From NCBI GenBank assembly GCA_002347475.1, contig DDXI01000085.1:1-15674 (forward strand): a stretch of DNA of 15,674 bases, in the 5' to 3' direction. Below, in pieces: positions 6,912-14,380 of this stretch; the first letter of the stretch is position 1; every line of letters begins with the position of its first letter. This DNA comes from Peptococcaceae bacterium UBA2264. GTDB lineage: Bacteria > Bacillota > Desulfitobacteriia > Desulfitobacteriales > Desulfitobacteriaceae. Under the pieces are notes generated by a model. It made no database searches. It was not told where the DNA came from and saw only the letters and a program-made list of their open reading frames with translations. The translations under genes were made by a program, and so were the position numbers.

Positions 6912-6979
6912 CAGGTGTTCTTCTCGGGCTTTCCGGAAAATAACATGCAGGTGAGGAAATATTCGATAGAGGCAGCGAT

Positions 6980-8077
6980 ATGAAAAATATAATCAACTAT
7001 GCAGCCGAAGCAAGTGAAAATTTTCAGGACAGGGCGTTTAATGCGGTTGACAGTCTGGTCTTATCACAATTTGCCTATCTGCACTTTGACGGTTTCGTTC
7101 CGGGGATAGCAGAAGCAGTTAAGCCAGTCAGTATAGCAGAGATATCAGGCAGAGATAACCACGATATAATATTTCAGGATACGCTGAGCAGCAAAAAAAA
7201 CAGGAAACTTTTAGAGGCTCTTGCCGGCAGTCCAAGATTTCGCAATGTGGGGGTGACATATTATGTCAATACCATAGATGTTCAGGCAGAAAAACAATTT
7301 TCGGCGCTTACCTATTTGTTGGATCATAAAAGAGCCTATATTGCCTATCGGGGAACGGACGCAACTTTCGTTGGCTGGAAAGAAGATTTCAATATGGCTT
7401 TTATCAGTCCTGTTCCGTCGCAGCAAGAGGGTGCAGCGTATCTGAATACCTTGGGTGAGAAGATTTCAGGTGATTTATTGATCGGCGGGCACTCCAAAGG
7501 AGGAAATATTGCAATCTATTCCGCTATTAACTGTAATTCCTCTGTCCAAAACAAAATTACCCATGTTTTTAGCCATGACGCACCTGGATTCCGGAAAGAG
7601 GTTCTCTCAAGCGGTGACTATTTAAACATGAGGGATCGAATCTATAATACTATCCCCCAGTCTTCAGTAATTGGAATGCTCCTGCAGCATTGCGGTAACT
7701 ATTCAGTGGTGAAAAGCAACCGTCTCGGGATCTTGCAGCATGATCCTTACTCCTGGCTGATCGATAATGATGACTTTCAATATGTTCAAAGAGTAAATAA
7801 CAGCGCAATATTCAAGAACAAGACCTTGGACGATTGGCTGAATGCCCTGGATGACAAAAAACGGAAAGTGTTTATTGATACTCTCTATCAGGTAGTCAAG
7901 GCAAGCGAAGCTGAGACATATTTCGATTTGACCGAGGACTGGCGGAAAAGAGCAGTAGCGGTTCTCGAAGCCATAAAAGATATCGATGAGGAAACAAGAA
8001 AATTTGTGCGCCAAACAATTGGGGCCCTTTTGGGCTATGCCCTGAAAAATTTACTTGAAATCCATGACAGCAGGTAA
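6980..8077 (+). CDS. DUF2974 (Mbeg1-like) alpha/beta hydrolase
   Basis: This 365-residue protein has the alpha/beta-hydrolase core of the DUF2974/Mbeg1-like family. The nucleophile elbow is GHSKGG at residues 170-175, with Ser172 as catalytic Ser. YRGTD at 123-127 is the typical lipase-like turn near the oxyanion hole. SHDAPGF (198-204) and QHDPYSW (253-259) are the likely Asp200 and His254 of the triad. No signal peptide or transmembrane helix is seen, so it is probably cytoplasmic. The substrate is unknown; lipase- or esterase-like activity is a family-level guess. The start at 6980 is supported by AGAGG (6968-6972) at 7 bases. It ends 78 bases before gltX; no terminator was seen between, so the two may be co-transcribed. 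Confidence 0.85.
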   Translation: MKNIINYAAEASENFQDRAFNAVDSLVLSQFAYLHFDGFVPGIAEAVKPVSIAEISGRDNHDIIFQDTLSSKKNRKLLEALAGSPRFRNVGVTYYVNTIDVQAEKQFSALTYLLDHKRAYIAYRGTDATFVGWKEDFNMAFISPVPSQQEGAAYLNTLGEKISGDLLIGGHSKGGNIAIYSAINCNSSVQNKITHVFSHDAPGFRKEVLSSGDYLNMRDRIYNTIPQSSVIGMLLQHCGNYSVVKSNRLGILQHDPYSWLIDNDDFQYVQRVNNSAIFKNKTLDDWLNALDDKKRKVFIDTLYQVVKASEAETYFDLTEDWRKRAVAVLEAIKDIDEETRKFVRQTIGALLGYALKNLLEIHDSR

Positions 8078-8155
8078 TGGGTGAGGACAAGAAAGAAAAT
8101 AGAATTAAGATTTGGGCAATTTACTTTGAATTCTAATTACACAAGGAGTGATATG

Positions 8156-9646
8156 ATGGAACAGATAAGAGTACGCTTTGCACCCAGTCCCACCGGCTAT
8201 CTGCATATTGGCGGGGCGAGGACTGCCCTGTTTAATTGGTTTTTTGCCAGAAAAAACAATGGCCGCCTGATTCTTCGTATTGAAGATACGGATATTGAGA
8301 GATTGAAAGAGGATTCTATTGACCAGATTCTGGACAGCCTCAAATGGCTAGGGATCAACTGGGATGAAGGCCCTGAAAAGGGAGGACATTTTGGGCCGTA
8401 TTACCAATCACAGAGACAAGATTTTTATAAGGCTGCGGCAGAAAACTTACTTCAAAGCGGCAAGGCTTATTATTGTTTTTGTTCAGAAGAAGAACTGGAG
8501 ATGGAGAGGGAGAGGCAGCGCCAGGAAGGGAAACTTTTTCGCTATAATAGTAAATGCCGCAATTTATCAGTTGAAGAGGTTCAGGCGCGATTGGCCCAAG
8601 GTCTTAAACCTGTTATTCGTATCAAGTTAAGCGATGGCAGGCAAATAATTGTAAAAGATATTATTCGGGGAATGGTCAGCTTTAATTTTGATCAGTTTGA
8701 CGATTTTGTTATCATGAAATCAAATGGTTTGCCGGCTTACAATTTTGCCTGTGTCGTTGATGATCATGCAATGCAGATAAGCCATGTCATCAGGGCTGAA
8801 GAACATTTGTCCAATACTCCCAAACAACAGTATCTTTTCGAGGCCCTGGATTATGAAATACCCGAATTCGCCCACCTTTCCATGATTCTGGCTCCCGACC
8901 GCAGCAAGCTCAGTAAACGGCATGGGGCAACATCAGTCAGTGAATTCCGCGATATGGGCTGCCTGCCGGAAGCCCTTGTCAATTATCTGACTCTTTTGGG
9001 CTGGTCTCCCGGAGAGGGACATGATGAGATTATGACCCCGGAGCAGACGATACAGTCTTTTTCCCTGGACAGAGTCTCCAGGACGGCGGCGGTCTATGAT
9101 ATTCAAAAACTGATTTGGCTTAATGGTCAGTATATAACAGCCACTGAGCTGGAAAAACTTGCTGTCCATGCTCTGCCTTTTCTGATTCAGGAGAGTATTG
9201 TTTCCGAGCTTGAAGCCGGGCAGAATCGGGACTATATCCTGGCGGTTATCGATGCCGTCCGGGAAAGAGTGCGGACACTGCAGGAACTGGCAGAAGCCTG
9301 CCGTTATTTCTTTCAGGATATCACAGGGTATGATGAAAAGGGTAAAGAGAAGTATTTCAGACAGGAAAATGTAGTTGATCTGCTTTCGCAAGGCAAGGAA
9401 TACCTTGCCGCGGTTGAGGACTTTACTGTGGAAAATACAGAGAAAGCTTATCGTGAACTGATGGCAGAATTGAATATCAAGGGGGCCCAGATCATTCATC
9501 CGACCAGGTTGGCTTTGACGGGACGGACAATGAGTCCCGGGTTATTTGATGTTATGGCCCTTTTAGGCAAGAAGAGATGTATGGAGCGTCTGGAAAAGGC
9601 CATCGGCTTTATCAAAACATATAATATTGAGAATGAGAAAGCCTGA
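8156..9646 (+). CDS. gltX: Glutamyl-tRNA synthetase
   Basis: A class I aminoacyl-tRNA synthetase of 496 residues, normal length for bacterial GluRS, which charges tRNA-Glu with glutamate using ATP. Motifs: FAPSPTGYLHIGG (8-20) with the HIGH-type signature HIGG; RIEDTD (41-46); a CxC...YxxxC zinc site (C107, C109, Y130, C134); and the KMSKS-type signature KLSKR at 251-255. The C-terminal anticodon-binding domain is present to the end (HPTRLALTGRTMSPG near 455-470). Start: ATG at 8156, 7 bases after AAGGAG; the ATG at 8153 is the alternative, and an upstream extension to 8081 is not credible. In most Firmicutes this enzyme also misacylates tRNA-Gln for the GatCAB route; whether this one is non-discriminating cannot be read here. 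Its tRNA-Gln and tRNA-Glu genes follow directly. Confidence 0.97.
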   Translation: MEQIRVRFAPSPTGYLHIGGARTALFNWFFARKNNGRLILRIEDTDIERLKEDSIDQILDSLKWLGINWDEGPEKGGHFGPYYQSQRQDFYKAAAENLLQSGKAYYCFCSEEELEMERERQRQEGKLFRYNSKCRNLSVEEVQARLAQGLKPVIRIKLSDGRQIIVKDIIRGMVSFNFDQFDDFVIMKSNGLPAYNFACVVDDHAMQISHVIRAEEHLSNTPKQQYLFEALDYEIPEFAHLSMILAPDRSKLSKRHGATSVSEFRDMGCLPEALVNYLTLLGWSPGEGHDEIMTPEQTIQSFSLDRVSRTAAVYDIQKLIWLNGQYITATELEKLAVHALPFLIQESIVSELEAGQNRDYILAVIDAVRERVRTLQELAEACRYFFQDITGYDEKGKEKYFRQENVVDLLSQGKEYLAAVEDFTVENTEKAYRELMAELNIKGAQIIHPTRLALTGRTMSPGLFDVMALLGKKRCMERLEKAIGFIKTYNIENEKA

Positions 9647-9695
9647 GGCAAATAATCAGACCAAACTTTTTTATAAGTGAATGATCATATTGGGT

Positions 9696-9724
9696 TTGCG
9701 TTTTGAGAATTATTTTGGTAAAAT
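9696..9724 (+). promoter_or_regulatory. Possible promoter of the tRNA-Gln/tRNA-Glu pair
   Basis: TTGCGT (9696-9701) and TAAAAT (9719-9724) are separated by exactly 17 bases. The tRNA starts 14 bases after the -10. The -35 is poor (3 of 6) and the -10 is good (5 of 6). No strong terminator separates gltX from here, so read-through from gltX is also possible. Confidence 0.45.
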
Positions 9725-9738
9725 AAATCTGTTGCTTT

Positions 9739-9812
9739 TCCGGGATTGTGTAGTGGTAGCACGTGTGATTCTGGATCACATAGCCTGGGTTCGAATCCTA
9801 GTCCCGGAGCCA
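9739..9812 (+). tRNA. tRNA-Gln (anticodon CTG), CCA encoded
   Basis: The full cloverleaf folds. Acceptor: TCCGGGA (9739-9745) with TCCCGGA (9802-9808). D stem: GTGT (9748-9751) with GCAC (9759-9762). Anticodon stem: TGTGA (9764-9768) with TCACA (9776-9780), around the loop TTCTGGA. T arm: CTGGG-TTCGAAT-CCTAG (9785-9801). Discriminator G at 9809, then genomically encoded CCA. The anticodon CTG at 9771-9773 reads CAG. U1-A72 and G73 are usual tRNA-Gln identity features. The base after the anticodon is G (position 37), where A is more familiar in tRNA-Gln. Confidence 0.95.
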
Positions 9813-9813
9813 A

Positions 9814-9889
9814 GGCCCCATAGTCAAGAGGCCTAAGACGCTGCCCTCTCACGGCGGAAACAGGGGTTCGAATCCCCTTGGGGCTACCA
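9814..9889 (+). tRNA. tRNA-Glu (anticodon CTC), CCA encoded
   Basis: This tRNA starts one base after the CCA of tRNA-Gln, so both are surely cut from one transcript. Acceptor: GGCCCCA (9814-9820) with TGGGGCT (9879-9885), with a G-U pair at the end (1-72). Anticodon stem: CTGCC (9841-9845) with GGCGG (9853-9857), around the loop CTCTCAC. Anticodon CTC at 9848-9850 reads GAG. The T arm AGGGG-TTCGAAT-CCCCT is standard. Discriminator A, then encoded CCA. The body closely resembles bacterial tRNA-Glu. Confidence 0.95.
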
Positions 9890-9902
9890 ATTATTTTTAG
9901 GC

Positions 9903-9926
9903 ATACTGGAAAACCCGGTATATTTA
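9903..9926 (+). terminator. Hairpin shortly after tRNA-Glu
   Basis: ATACTGG (9903-9909) pairs with CCGGTAT (9915-9921, one G-U) over a 5-nt loop. It begins 13 bases after the tRNA CCA, with a short AT tail. It may end or process the tRNA transcript; the U-run is weak. Confidence 0.4.
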
Positions 9927-9969
9927 AGCATGGAGGACGAAATATTTTTGAGATTATCAGTAATAATGA

Positions 9970-10014
9970 GGCTGGCACAAAAGTGAATTTTGAGTCAGGC
10001 TTCTTTTCTTTGTT
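9970..10014 (+). terminator. Possible terminator before the ferredoxin-nitroreductase gene
   Basis: CAAAA (9978-9982) with TTTTG (9988-9992), then CTG (9972-9974) with CAG (9996-9998), form an interrupted stem with loop GTGAA. It is followed by the T-rich tail TTCTTTTCTTTGTT (10001-10014). Confidence 0.4.
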
Positions 10015-10035
10015 CAGGGGAATCAGCAGAACTTC

Positions 10036-10062
10036 TTGTTACTGCAAAATTCAAGATATAAT
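10036..10062 (+). promoter_or_regulatory. Probable promoter of the ferredoxin-nitroreductase gene
   Basis: TATAAT at 10057-10062 is a perfect -10. TTGTTA at 10036-10041 is a fair -35, but the spacer is 15 bases; TTCTTG at 10033-10038 gives 18. The gene start is 45 bases downstream. Confidence 0.5.
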
Positions 10063-10107
10063 GGTAAACTGAAAGCAGTTCAAATCATTTAAGGTCAGGT
10101 GAGCAAG

Positions 10108-10869
10108 ATGTTCAAAATCAGGATTGCGCAAACTAATTGCACAGGCTGCGGTCTTTGTGTCAGCGACTGCATTGTCAATGATATTGAGTTAAGAGACGGA
10201 AAAGCACTGCCTCTGAATAAAAACTGCTTCAAGTGCGGGCATTGTATCGCCATCTGCCCGCAAAAAGCGGTAACTATGGATGAGGGCATGGAAGAAATAA
10301 AGGAATATGAGGAAAGCAGCTTTACTATTGCCCCGGAAAACTTTCTAAATGTCGTTAAATTCAGACGTTCGGTGCGCCAATATCAGGACAGGGAAGTGGA
10401 AAGGGAAAAGATTGAAAAAATTATCGAAGCCGGCCGCTATACAGAAACAACCTCCAACAGTCAGGGTGTCTCCTACATAGTTATCCAGGAAGAGATTCCC
10501 CGTATCCGGCAGAGTGCCGCCAGGAAGCTCAAGAAGCTGGTCAGAATAGGCTATAACGTCAGCGGCCTGGATACAGAGAAAGGCGATTTTCTCTTCCGCA
10601 ATGCCCCTGTCCTGATTTTAACAGTAGCCAAAAATGAGGTGGATGCTGCCCTGGCCGCCTCCAATATGGAAATAATGGCAGTGACACAAGGGCTGGGGGC
10701 CTTCTTTATCGGCTTGTTTGTGATAATCGCCAATCACGACAAAAAAATCAAGGAAATTCTGGATCTGCAGGATGACGAGCAAATTGTAACCTGCATGGCA
10801 GTCGGGTATTCAAGTATCAGATATTTGCGGACAGTGCCGCGTAAAAAAGCTAGGATACGCTGGAAATGA
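10108..10869 (+). CDS. Ferredoxin-nitroreductase fusion protein
   Basis: The protein has 253 residues in two parts. The N-terminus is a bacterial-type 2x[4Fe-4S] ferredoxin: C11-x2-C14-x2-C17-x3-C21 and C40-x2-C43-x2-C46-x3-C50. From about residue 81 it is an FMN-dependent nitroreductase-family domain beginning KFRRSVRQY (84-92), with a Thr/Ser/Asn-rich FMN-binding stretch near 115-120. Electrons would pass from the Fe-S clusters to FMN and then to an unknown acceptor in the cytoplasm; such fusions are common in anaerobic Clostridia. Starts: ATG at 10108, with AGGTGAG overlapping positions 10097-10103; a GTG at 10099 would add three residues. It ends near a terminator at 10912, so it is probably mainly monocistronic. 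The substrate is not determinable. Confidence 0.92.
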   Translation: MFKIRIAQTNCTGCGLCVSDCIVNDIELRDGKALPLNKNCFKCGHCIAICPQKAVTMDEGMEEIKEYEESSFTIAPENFLNVVKFRRSVRQYQDREVEREKIEKIIEAGRYTETTSNSQGVSYIVIQEEIPRIRQSAARKLKKLVRIGYNVSGLDTEKGDFLFRNAPVLILTVAKNEVDAALAASNMEIMAVTQGLGAFFIGLFVIIANHDKKIKEILDLQDDEQIVTCMAVGYSSIRYLRTVPRKKARIRWK

Positions 10870-10885
10870 TCAATGATTTGTGGTT

Positions 10886-10900
10886 TGCCGGAAAGCGGCA
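10886..10900 (+). repeat. Small hairpin after the nitroreductase gene
   Basis: TGCCG (10886-10890) pairs with CGGCA (10896-10900) over GAAAG. There is no U-run. It lies just before the stronger terminator at 10912 and may help mRNA 3' end stability. Confidence 0.35.
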
Positions 10901-10911
10901 TAGTAAAGTTA

Positions 10912-10937
10912 GCGTCGCAAGGAATTGCGGCGTTTTT
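10912..10937 (+). terminator. Rho-independent terminator between nitroreductase and HI0933-type gene
   Basis: CGTCGCAA (10913-10920) pairs with TTGCGGCG (10925-10932, one G-U) over a GGAA tetraloop, followed by TTTTT (10933-10937). It argues against the longer reading frame that opens at 10866 being the true start of the next gene. Confidence 0.75.
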
Positions 10938-10997
10938 ATGATAGTTTATCTTAAGGTAGCAATTGTATTTTGTACCGAAACGGGGTGCAGGCAATTA

Positions 10998-12233
10998 ATG
11001 AAAACAAAGAAACAGGTAATTGTAATCGGGGGAGGAGCAGCGGGAATGATCGCTGCTATTGCGGCCGGGAGACGGGGTGCTGAAGTTACGATATTGGAGA
11101 GAAACCCGCGAGTAGGCAAGAAAATACTGGCTACAGGAAACGGGCGCTGCAATTTCAGCAATATTTTTGCCGATTATTCTCATTACTACGGTCATAACCC
11201 CAAATTTATAAAGAGGATCTTAGTTAATTTTACAGTAGATGATACTATCAGTTTTTTTGAGAAATTGGGGATTGAGCATAAAGTAGAAGATGCCGGGAAA
11301 GTCTTCCCAATGTCTGATCAGGCCTCGAGTATTCTCGATGTCCTGCGTTATGAGTTAAAGGAAACCGGAATTACAGTTATCAGCGAGGCCTATGTCAAAA
11401 ATATTACCAGAAAAAAAGCCGGGTTTACCATAGAATTGGCAAATGGCCAAGCCTGCCGGGGGGAAAGAGTCATTATTGCTGCCGGCGGCAAAGCTATGCC
11501 TGCCAGCGGTTCTGATGGCAATGGCTTTGATTTGGCGGCCAGACTGGGGCATACTGTTACAAGTATTTTTCCTGCTCTGGTTCAGTTAATGTTGGAGGGT
11601 TCCTTTTTTAAGCGCATCGACGGAGTTAAATTTGTGGGGACTGCGGAAATTATCCACAATAATAAATCCCTGGCTAAAGACAAGGGTGATATTCTTTTCG
11701 CAAATTACGGAGTGTCGGGTCCGCCTGTTTTGCAGCTGAGCAGGAAAGCTGGAGAATTGTTAAATCAAGGGCAAGAAGCGTATTTGAAAATTACAATAAT
11801 GGATATGATGTCTGAAGAAGAAGTGAGAAAACTTATCAGGAAACGTTTTCAGCTGAATCCCCACAAGCCGGTAGACTTTAGCTTTGTCGGTCTGATAAAT
11901 AAAAGGCTGATACCTGTGATCCTGGCAGAAGCGGGAATTAGTGATCTGAAACGGCCAGTCGTCGCTTTATCCGCTCAAGAGCAGGATAGAATAACAAGGA
12001 TCCTGACTGACTGGAGATTTAAGATCAGGGGAACAAAAAGTTGGGCCAGTGCTCAGGTGACAGCAGGCGGCGTTAATACCAGGGAAATAAATGAGAATAC
12101 CATGGAATCCAAATTGGTGAAAGGCTTATTTTTTGCCGGCGAGATATTGGATATCGACGGACAGTGCGGCGGTTTTAATCTGCAATGGGCCTGGTCATCC
12201 GGATTTATTGCGGGACAGAATGCGGCTTTGTAA
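10998..12233 (+). CDS. HI0933/BaiN-type NAD(P)/FAD-dependent oxidoreductase
   Basis: A 411-residue flavoprotein with a Rossmann FAD motif at the N-terminus (VIVIGGGAAG, 7-16), then ILATGNGRCNFSN, a family hallmark. The C-terminal FAD signature is GEILDIDGQCGGFNLQWAWS, followed by SGFIAGQ. This is the HI0933 family, which includes BaiN, a reductase of bile-acid metabolism in Clostridium; most members have unknown substrates. It is probably soluble. The ATG at 10998 is chosen over the frame opening at 10866 because that extension would span the terminator at 10912 and is unlike the family N-terminus; GGGGTG (10982-10987) is a weak ribosome binding site. The next gene follows after 25 bases, so these two flavoproteins are probably one operon. 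Confidence 0.92.
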   Translation: MKTKKQVIVIGGGAAGMIAAIAAGRRGAEVTILERNPRVGKKILATGNGRCNFSNIFADYSHYYGHNPKFIKRILVNFTVDDTISFFEKLGIEHKVEDAGKVFPMSDQASSILDVLRYELKETGITVISEAYVKNITRKKAGFTIELANGQACRGERVIIAAGGKAMPASGSDGNGFDLAARLGHTVTSIFPALVQLMLEGSFFKRIDGVKFVGTAEIIHNNKSLAKDKGDILFANYGVSGPPVLQLSRKAGELLNQGQEAYLKITIMDMMSEEEVRKLIRKRFQLNPHKPVDFSFVGLINKRLIPVILAEAGISDLKRPVVALSAQEQDRITRILTDWRFKIRGTKSWASAQVTAGGVNTREINENTMESKLVKGLFFAGEILDIDGQCGGFNLQWAWSSGFIAGQNAAL

Positions 12234-12258
12234 GTTGTCTGAATTATTGGAGGTTCTT

Positions 12259-13908
12259 ATGATCAGGCTTTCTGATGTTAAAATAGGAATAAAAAAAGCG
12301 GCTGATTTTGAGGCGGAAAAACAGGCCTTAAAAAATATAATTCTCTCCAGACTCAAAATTCCGGAAAAGGAACTTATCGAATTCAAGATATTCAAGAAAT
12401 CAATTGATGCCAGAAAAAAAAGTGAGATCTGCTATATTTATACAGTGGATGTTAAAGTTTGCAAGGAAGAGTGCATAAGCGGCCAATTTATTTCAAGTGG
12501 CCGCTCGAAAGCCAAAGGTGTTATGCCTGCCCCGGATCTGTCCTATCAAGGTGTAAAATTGGGAACGGAAAAATTGACAGAACAGCCGGTAATAATTGGC
12601 ATGGGGCCGGCAGGTCTTTTTGCTGGCTTAATGCTTGCCAGGAACGGCTATAAGCCCCTGATTCTCGAAAGAGGGGAAGACGTGGATGCGAGAACCGCTA
12701 AGATAAACAGGTTTTGGCAGAACAGTCTGCTTGATCCGGAAAGTAATGTCCAGTTTGGGGAAGGTGGAGCTGGCACATTTTCTGATGGGAAGCTTACTAC
12801 CCTGATCAATGACCGCAGGTGTCGTTCAATTCTGGAGGAATTCATCAAAGCAGGAGCCCCGCAGGAAATATTATATATGAGTAAGCCCCATATAGGGACT
12901 GATTTACTTAAGACTGTTGTTAAAAATATCAGGCAAGAGATCGTAGCCGAGGGCGGAGAGGTAAGATTTAAAGCCAGGGTAAGTGATTTCCTTGTTAAGA
13001 ATGAAAATATCAAGGCTGTTGTCATTAATGATCAAGAGAGGATCCCTTGCCGGGTTGTTTTGCTGGCTATAGGTCATAGTGCCCGGGATACTTTCGAGGT
13101 TCTGTGCCACAAGGGTGTAGGGATGAATCAGAAACCTTTTTCGCTGGGTCTCAGAATTGAGCACCCCCAGGATATCATCAATAGAGCGCAGTATGGTGCT
13201 GCTGCCGGCTATCCCGGCCTGGGAGCAGCTGATTATAAACTTTCCTATCATTCCAAAAAGGGAAGATCGGCTTATACATTTTGTATGTGTCCCGGGGGAT
13301 ATGTGGTAGCTGCTGCTTCCGAAAAATATGGCATTGTTACCAACGGCATGAGTGAGCACAAAAGAGATGGGTTTAATGCTAATTCAGCTTTGCTGGTGGG
13401 GGTTACACCTGCTGATTTTCCAAGTCGACATCCTCTGGCAGGAATTGAATTCCAGAGAAAGTGGGAGCGGCTGGCTTATCAGATAGGAGGAGAGAATTAC
13501 CGGGCTCCTGCTCAGCTGACAGGTGACTTCCTGGCTGACCGGACCAGCAGCCAATGGGGTAATGTAAAACCTACTTATCAGCCTGGCGTGGCCTTCGCCC
13601 AGCTAAAAAATTGTTTGCCTGCCTATGCTGTGGAAACACTCAGGGAAGCTATCGGGTATTTCGATACCCTGCTCAAGGGCTTTGCTCAGCCGGACAGCAT
13701 CTTGACAGGTGTGGAAACCAGGAGTTCTTCGGCGGTAAGAATCAACAGGGATGACAATTTTCTGTCAAATATCTCTGGCCTGTATCCTGTGGGCGAAGGC
13801 GCGGGTTATGCAGGCGGGATCATGTCTTCGGCAGTTGACGGAGTCAAGGCAGCCGAAAAAGTCATGGAGAAATATGCGCCTCTGCGTTTGGCTCCCGGTT
13901 TTCAGTAA
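12259..13908 (+). CDS. COG2509-type FAD-dependent dehydrogenase
   Basis: A 549-residue flavoprotein. Residues 1 to about 108 form an N-terminal alpha/beta domain (MIRLSDVKIGIKKAADFE onward) characteristic of COG2509 proteins. The FAD-binding motif VIIGMGPAGLFAG lies at 111-123, and QFGEGGAGTFSDGKL (about residues 165-179) is another hallmark. The C-terminal FAD signature reads YPVGEGAGYAGGIMSSAVDG. The biochemical function of this widespread family is not established. The start ATG at 12259 has GGAGG (12249-12253) 5 bases upstream; a longer frame from 12133 would overlap the preceding gene by 100 bases and is rejected. It is probably translated from the same mRNA as the HI0933-type gene. It may share electron carriers with that protein, but this is inference. 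Confidence 0.93.
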   Translation: MIRLSDVKIGIKKAADFEAEKQALKNIILSRLKIPEKELIEFKIFKKSIDARKKSEICYIYTVDVKVCKEECISGQFISSGRSKAKGVMPAPDLSYQGVKLGTEKLTEQPVIIGMGPAGLFAGLMLARNGYKPLILERGEDVDARTAKINRFWQNSLLDPESNVQFGEGGAGTFSDGKLTTLINDRRCRSILEEFIKAGAPQEILYMSKPHIGTDLLKTVVKNIRQEIVAEGGEVRFKARVSDFLVKNENIKAVVINDQERIPCRVVLLAIGHSARDTFEVLCHKGVGMNQKPFSLGLRIEHPQDIINRAQYGAAAGYPGLGAADYKLSYHSKKGRSAYTFCMCPGGYVVAAASEKYGIVTNGMSEHKRDGFNANSALLVGVTPADFPSRHPLAGIEFQRKWERLAYQIGGENYRAPAQLTGDFLADRTSSQWGNVKPTYQPGVAFAQLKNCLPAYAVETLREAIGYFDTLLKGFAQPDSILTGVETRSSSAVRINRDDNFLSNISGLYPVGEGAGYAGGIMSSAVDGVKAAEKVMEKYAPLRLAPGFQ

Positions 13909-13933
13909 ACAAGACATTCTTGAGGGGGACTGG

Positions 13934-13946
13934 CTTATTAAATAAG
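13934..13946. repeat. Perfect 13-base palindrome
   Basis: CTTATT-A-AATAAG is a perfect inverted repeat in the 151-base gap before the HTH-protein gene. It is operator-like in size. AT-rich palindromes of this length also arise by chance. Confidence 0.3.
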
Positions 13947-13977
13947 GACGAGCTTTGGAATTAAAGGAAAAAAGGAT

Positions 13978-14005
13978 ATTCTTATGTTGTTTAAGAATGT
14001 ATAAT
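13978..14005 (+). promoter_or_regulatory. Possible promoter with overlapping inverted repeat
   Basis: TATAAT at 14000-14005 is a perfect -10, 54 bases before the TTG start. No strong -35 is visible; TTCTTA (13979-13984) at 15 bp is the best. The inverted repeat ATTCTT (13978-13983) with AAGAAT (13993-13998) fills the spacer and could be an operator or a weak hairpin. Confidence 0.35.
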
Positions 14006-14059
14006 AAATCGAGAATGTGTATGAGCTGCAGAACCTGAATTGAAAGAGGAGAGTTTAAA

Positions 14060-14380
14060 TTGAGTGTTCTACCGGTTATTCTATTGTGTGCGGGTATAGG
14101 AATATTAATATGGGGTTGGCGTATGCAGGAACCTATGGAGAAAAATGCAAAATTAGCCTACCTCAGGCTGTTGCAGGCAGTTTCTAAGATCGAAGAACAG
14201 AATGGGGAAACCGAAAAACGGAGAAAACGGGATATCCCGGATAAATATATCAAGGCCAAGGAATTGAGTGAACAGGGTTATTCCGATCAGCAGATTGCTA
14301 AAAAAATAGGGATTAGTCGGGATTCAGTCAGACTTTTTGTCCAGTACTTGAAGGAGGATGATTATGAAGATATCACGTGA
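14060..14380 (+). CDS. Membrane-anchored helix-turn-helix protein
   Basis: The protein has 106 residues. Residues 3-20 (VLPVILLCAGIGILIWGW) form one hydrophobic segment. A charged coiled-coil-like stretch (about 22-60, KRRKRD near its end) follows. Residues 61-98 form a helix-turn-helix of the resolvase/sigma-like type, with GYSDQQIAKKIGISRDSVRL (73-92). The orientation would leave the HTH in the cytoplasm next to the membrane, inferred from the positive charges after the helix. The TTG start at 14060 is set by AGAGGAGAG (14045-14053). It overlaps the next gene by 17 bases, and that gene's ribosome binding site lies inside this one, so the two are probably translationally coupled. No named family is recognised. 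A DNA-binding role is likely but the HTH could also be a protein-interaction fold. Confidence 0.75.
   Translation: MSVLPVILLCAGIGILIWGWRMQEPMEKNAKLAYLRLLQAVSKIEEQNGETEKRRKRDIPDKYIKAKELSEQGYSDQQIAKKIGISRDSVRLFVQYLKEDDYEDIT

Larger units (their letters stand above)
6667..6979. other. 313-base intergenic region, non-coding
   Basis: No open frame with a ribosome binding site is convincing on either strand. The first two-thirds (6680-6835) contain several consecutive stem-loops, described separately. The last third is AT-rich and holds the likely promoter and the ribosome binding site GAGG (6969-6972) of the hydrolase gene. Confidence 0.6.

Noticed and set aside
9685..9978. 97-codon minus-strand frame containing GIRTPVSAVRGQRLRPLDY
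   Set aside because: It is the antisense translation of the two tRNA genes, a well-known annotation artefact; no ribosome binding site.
9878..10072. 64-codon plus-strand frame after tRNA-Glu
   Set aside because: It begins inside the tRNA and has no ribosome binding site or recognisable protein features; the region holds hairpins and a promoter.
10866..10997. N-terminal extension of the HI0933-type flavoprotein (ATGA overlap with the previous stop)
   Set aside because: The extension would cross a good terminator (10912-10937), and the family starts directly at the Rossmann motif encoded after 10998.
12133..12258. N-terminal extension of the COG2509 gene
   Set aside because: It overlaps the end of the preceding gene, and GGAGG precedes the ATG at 12259.
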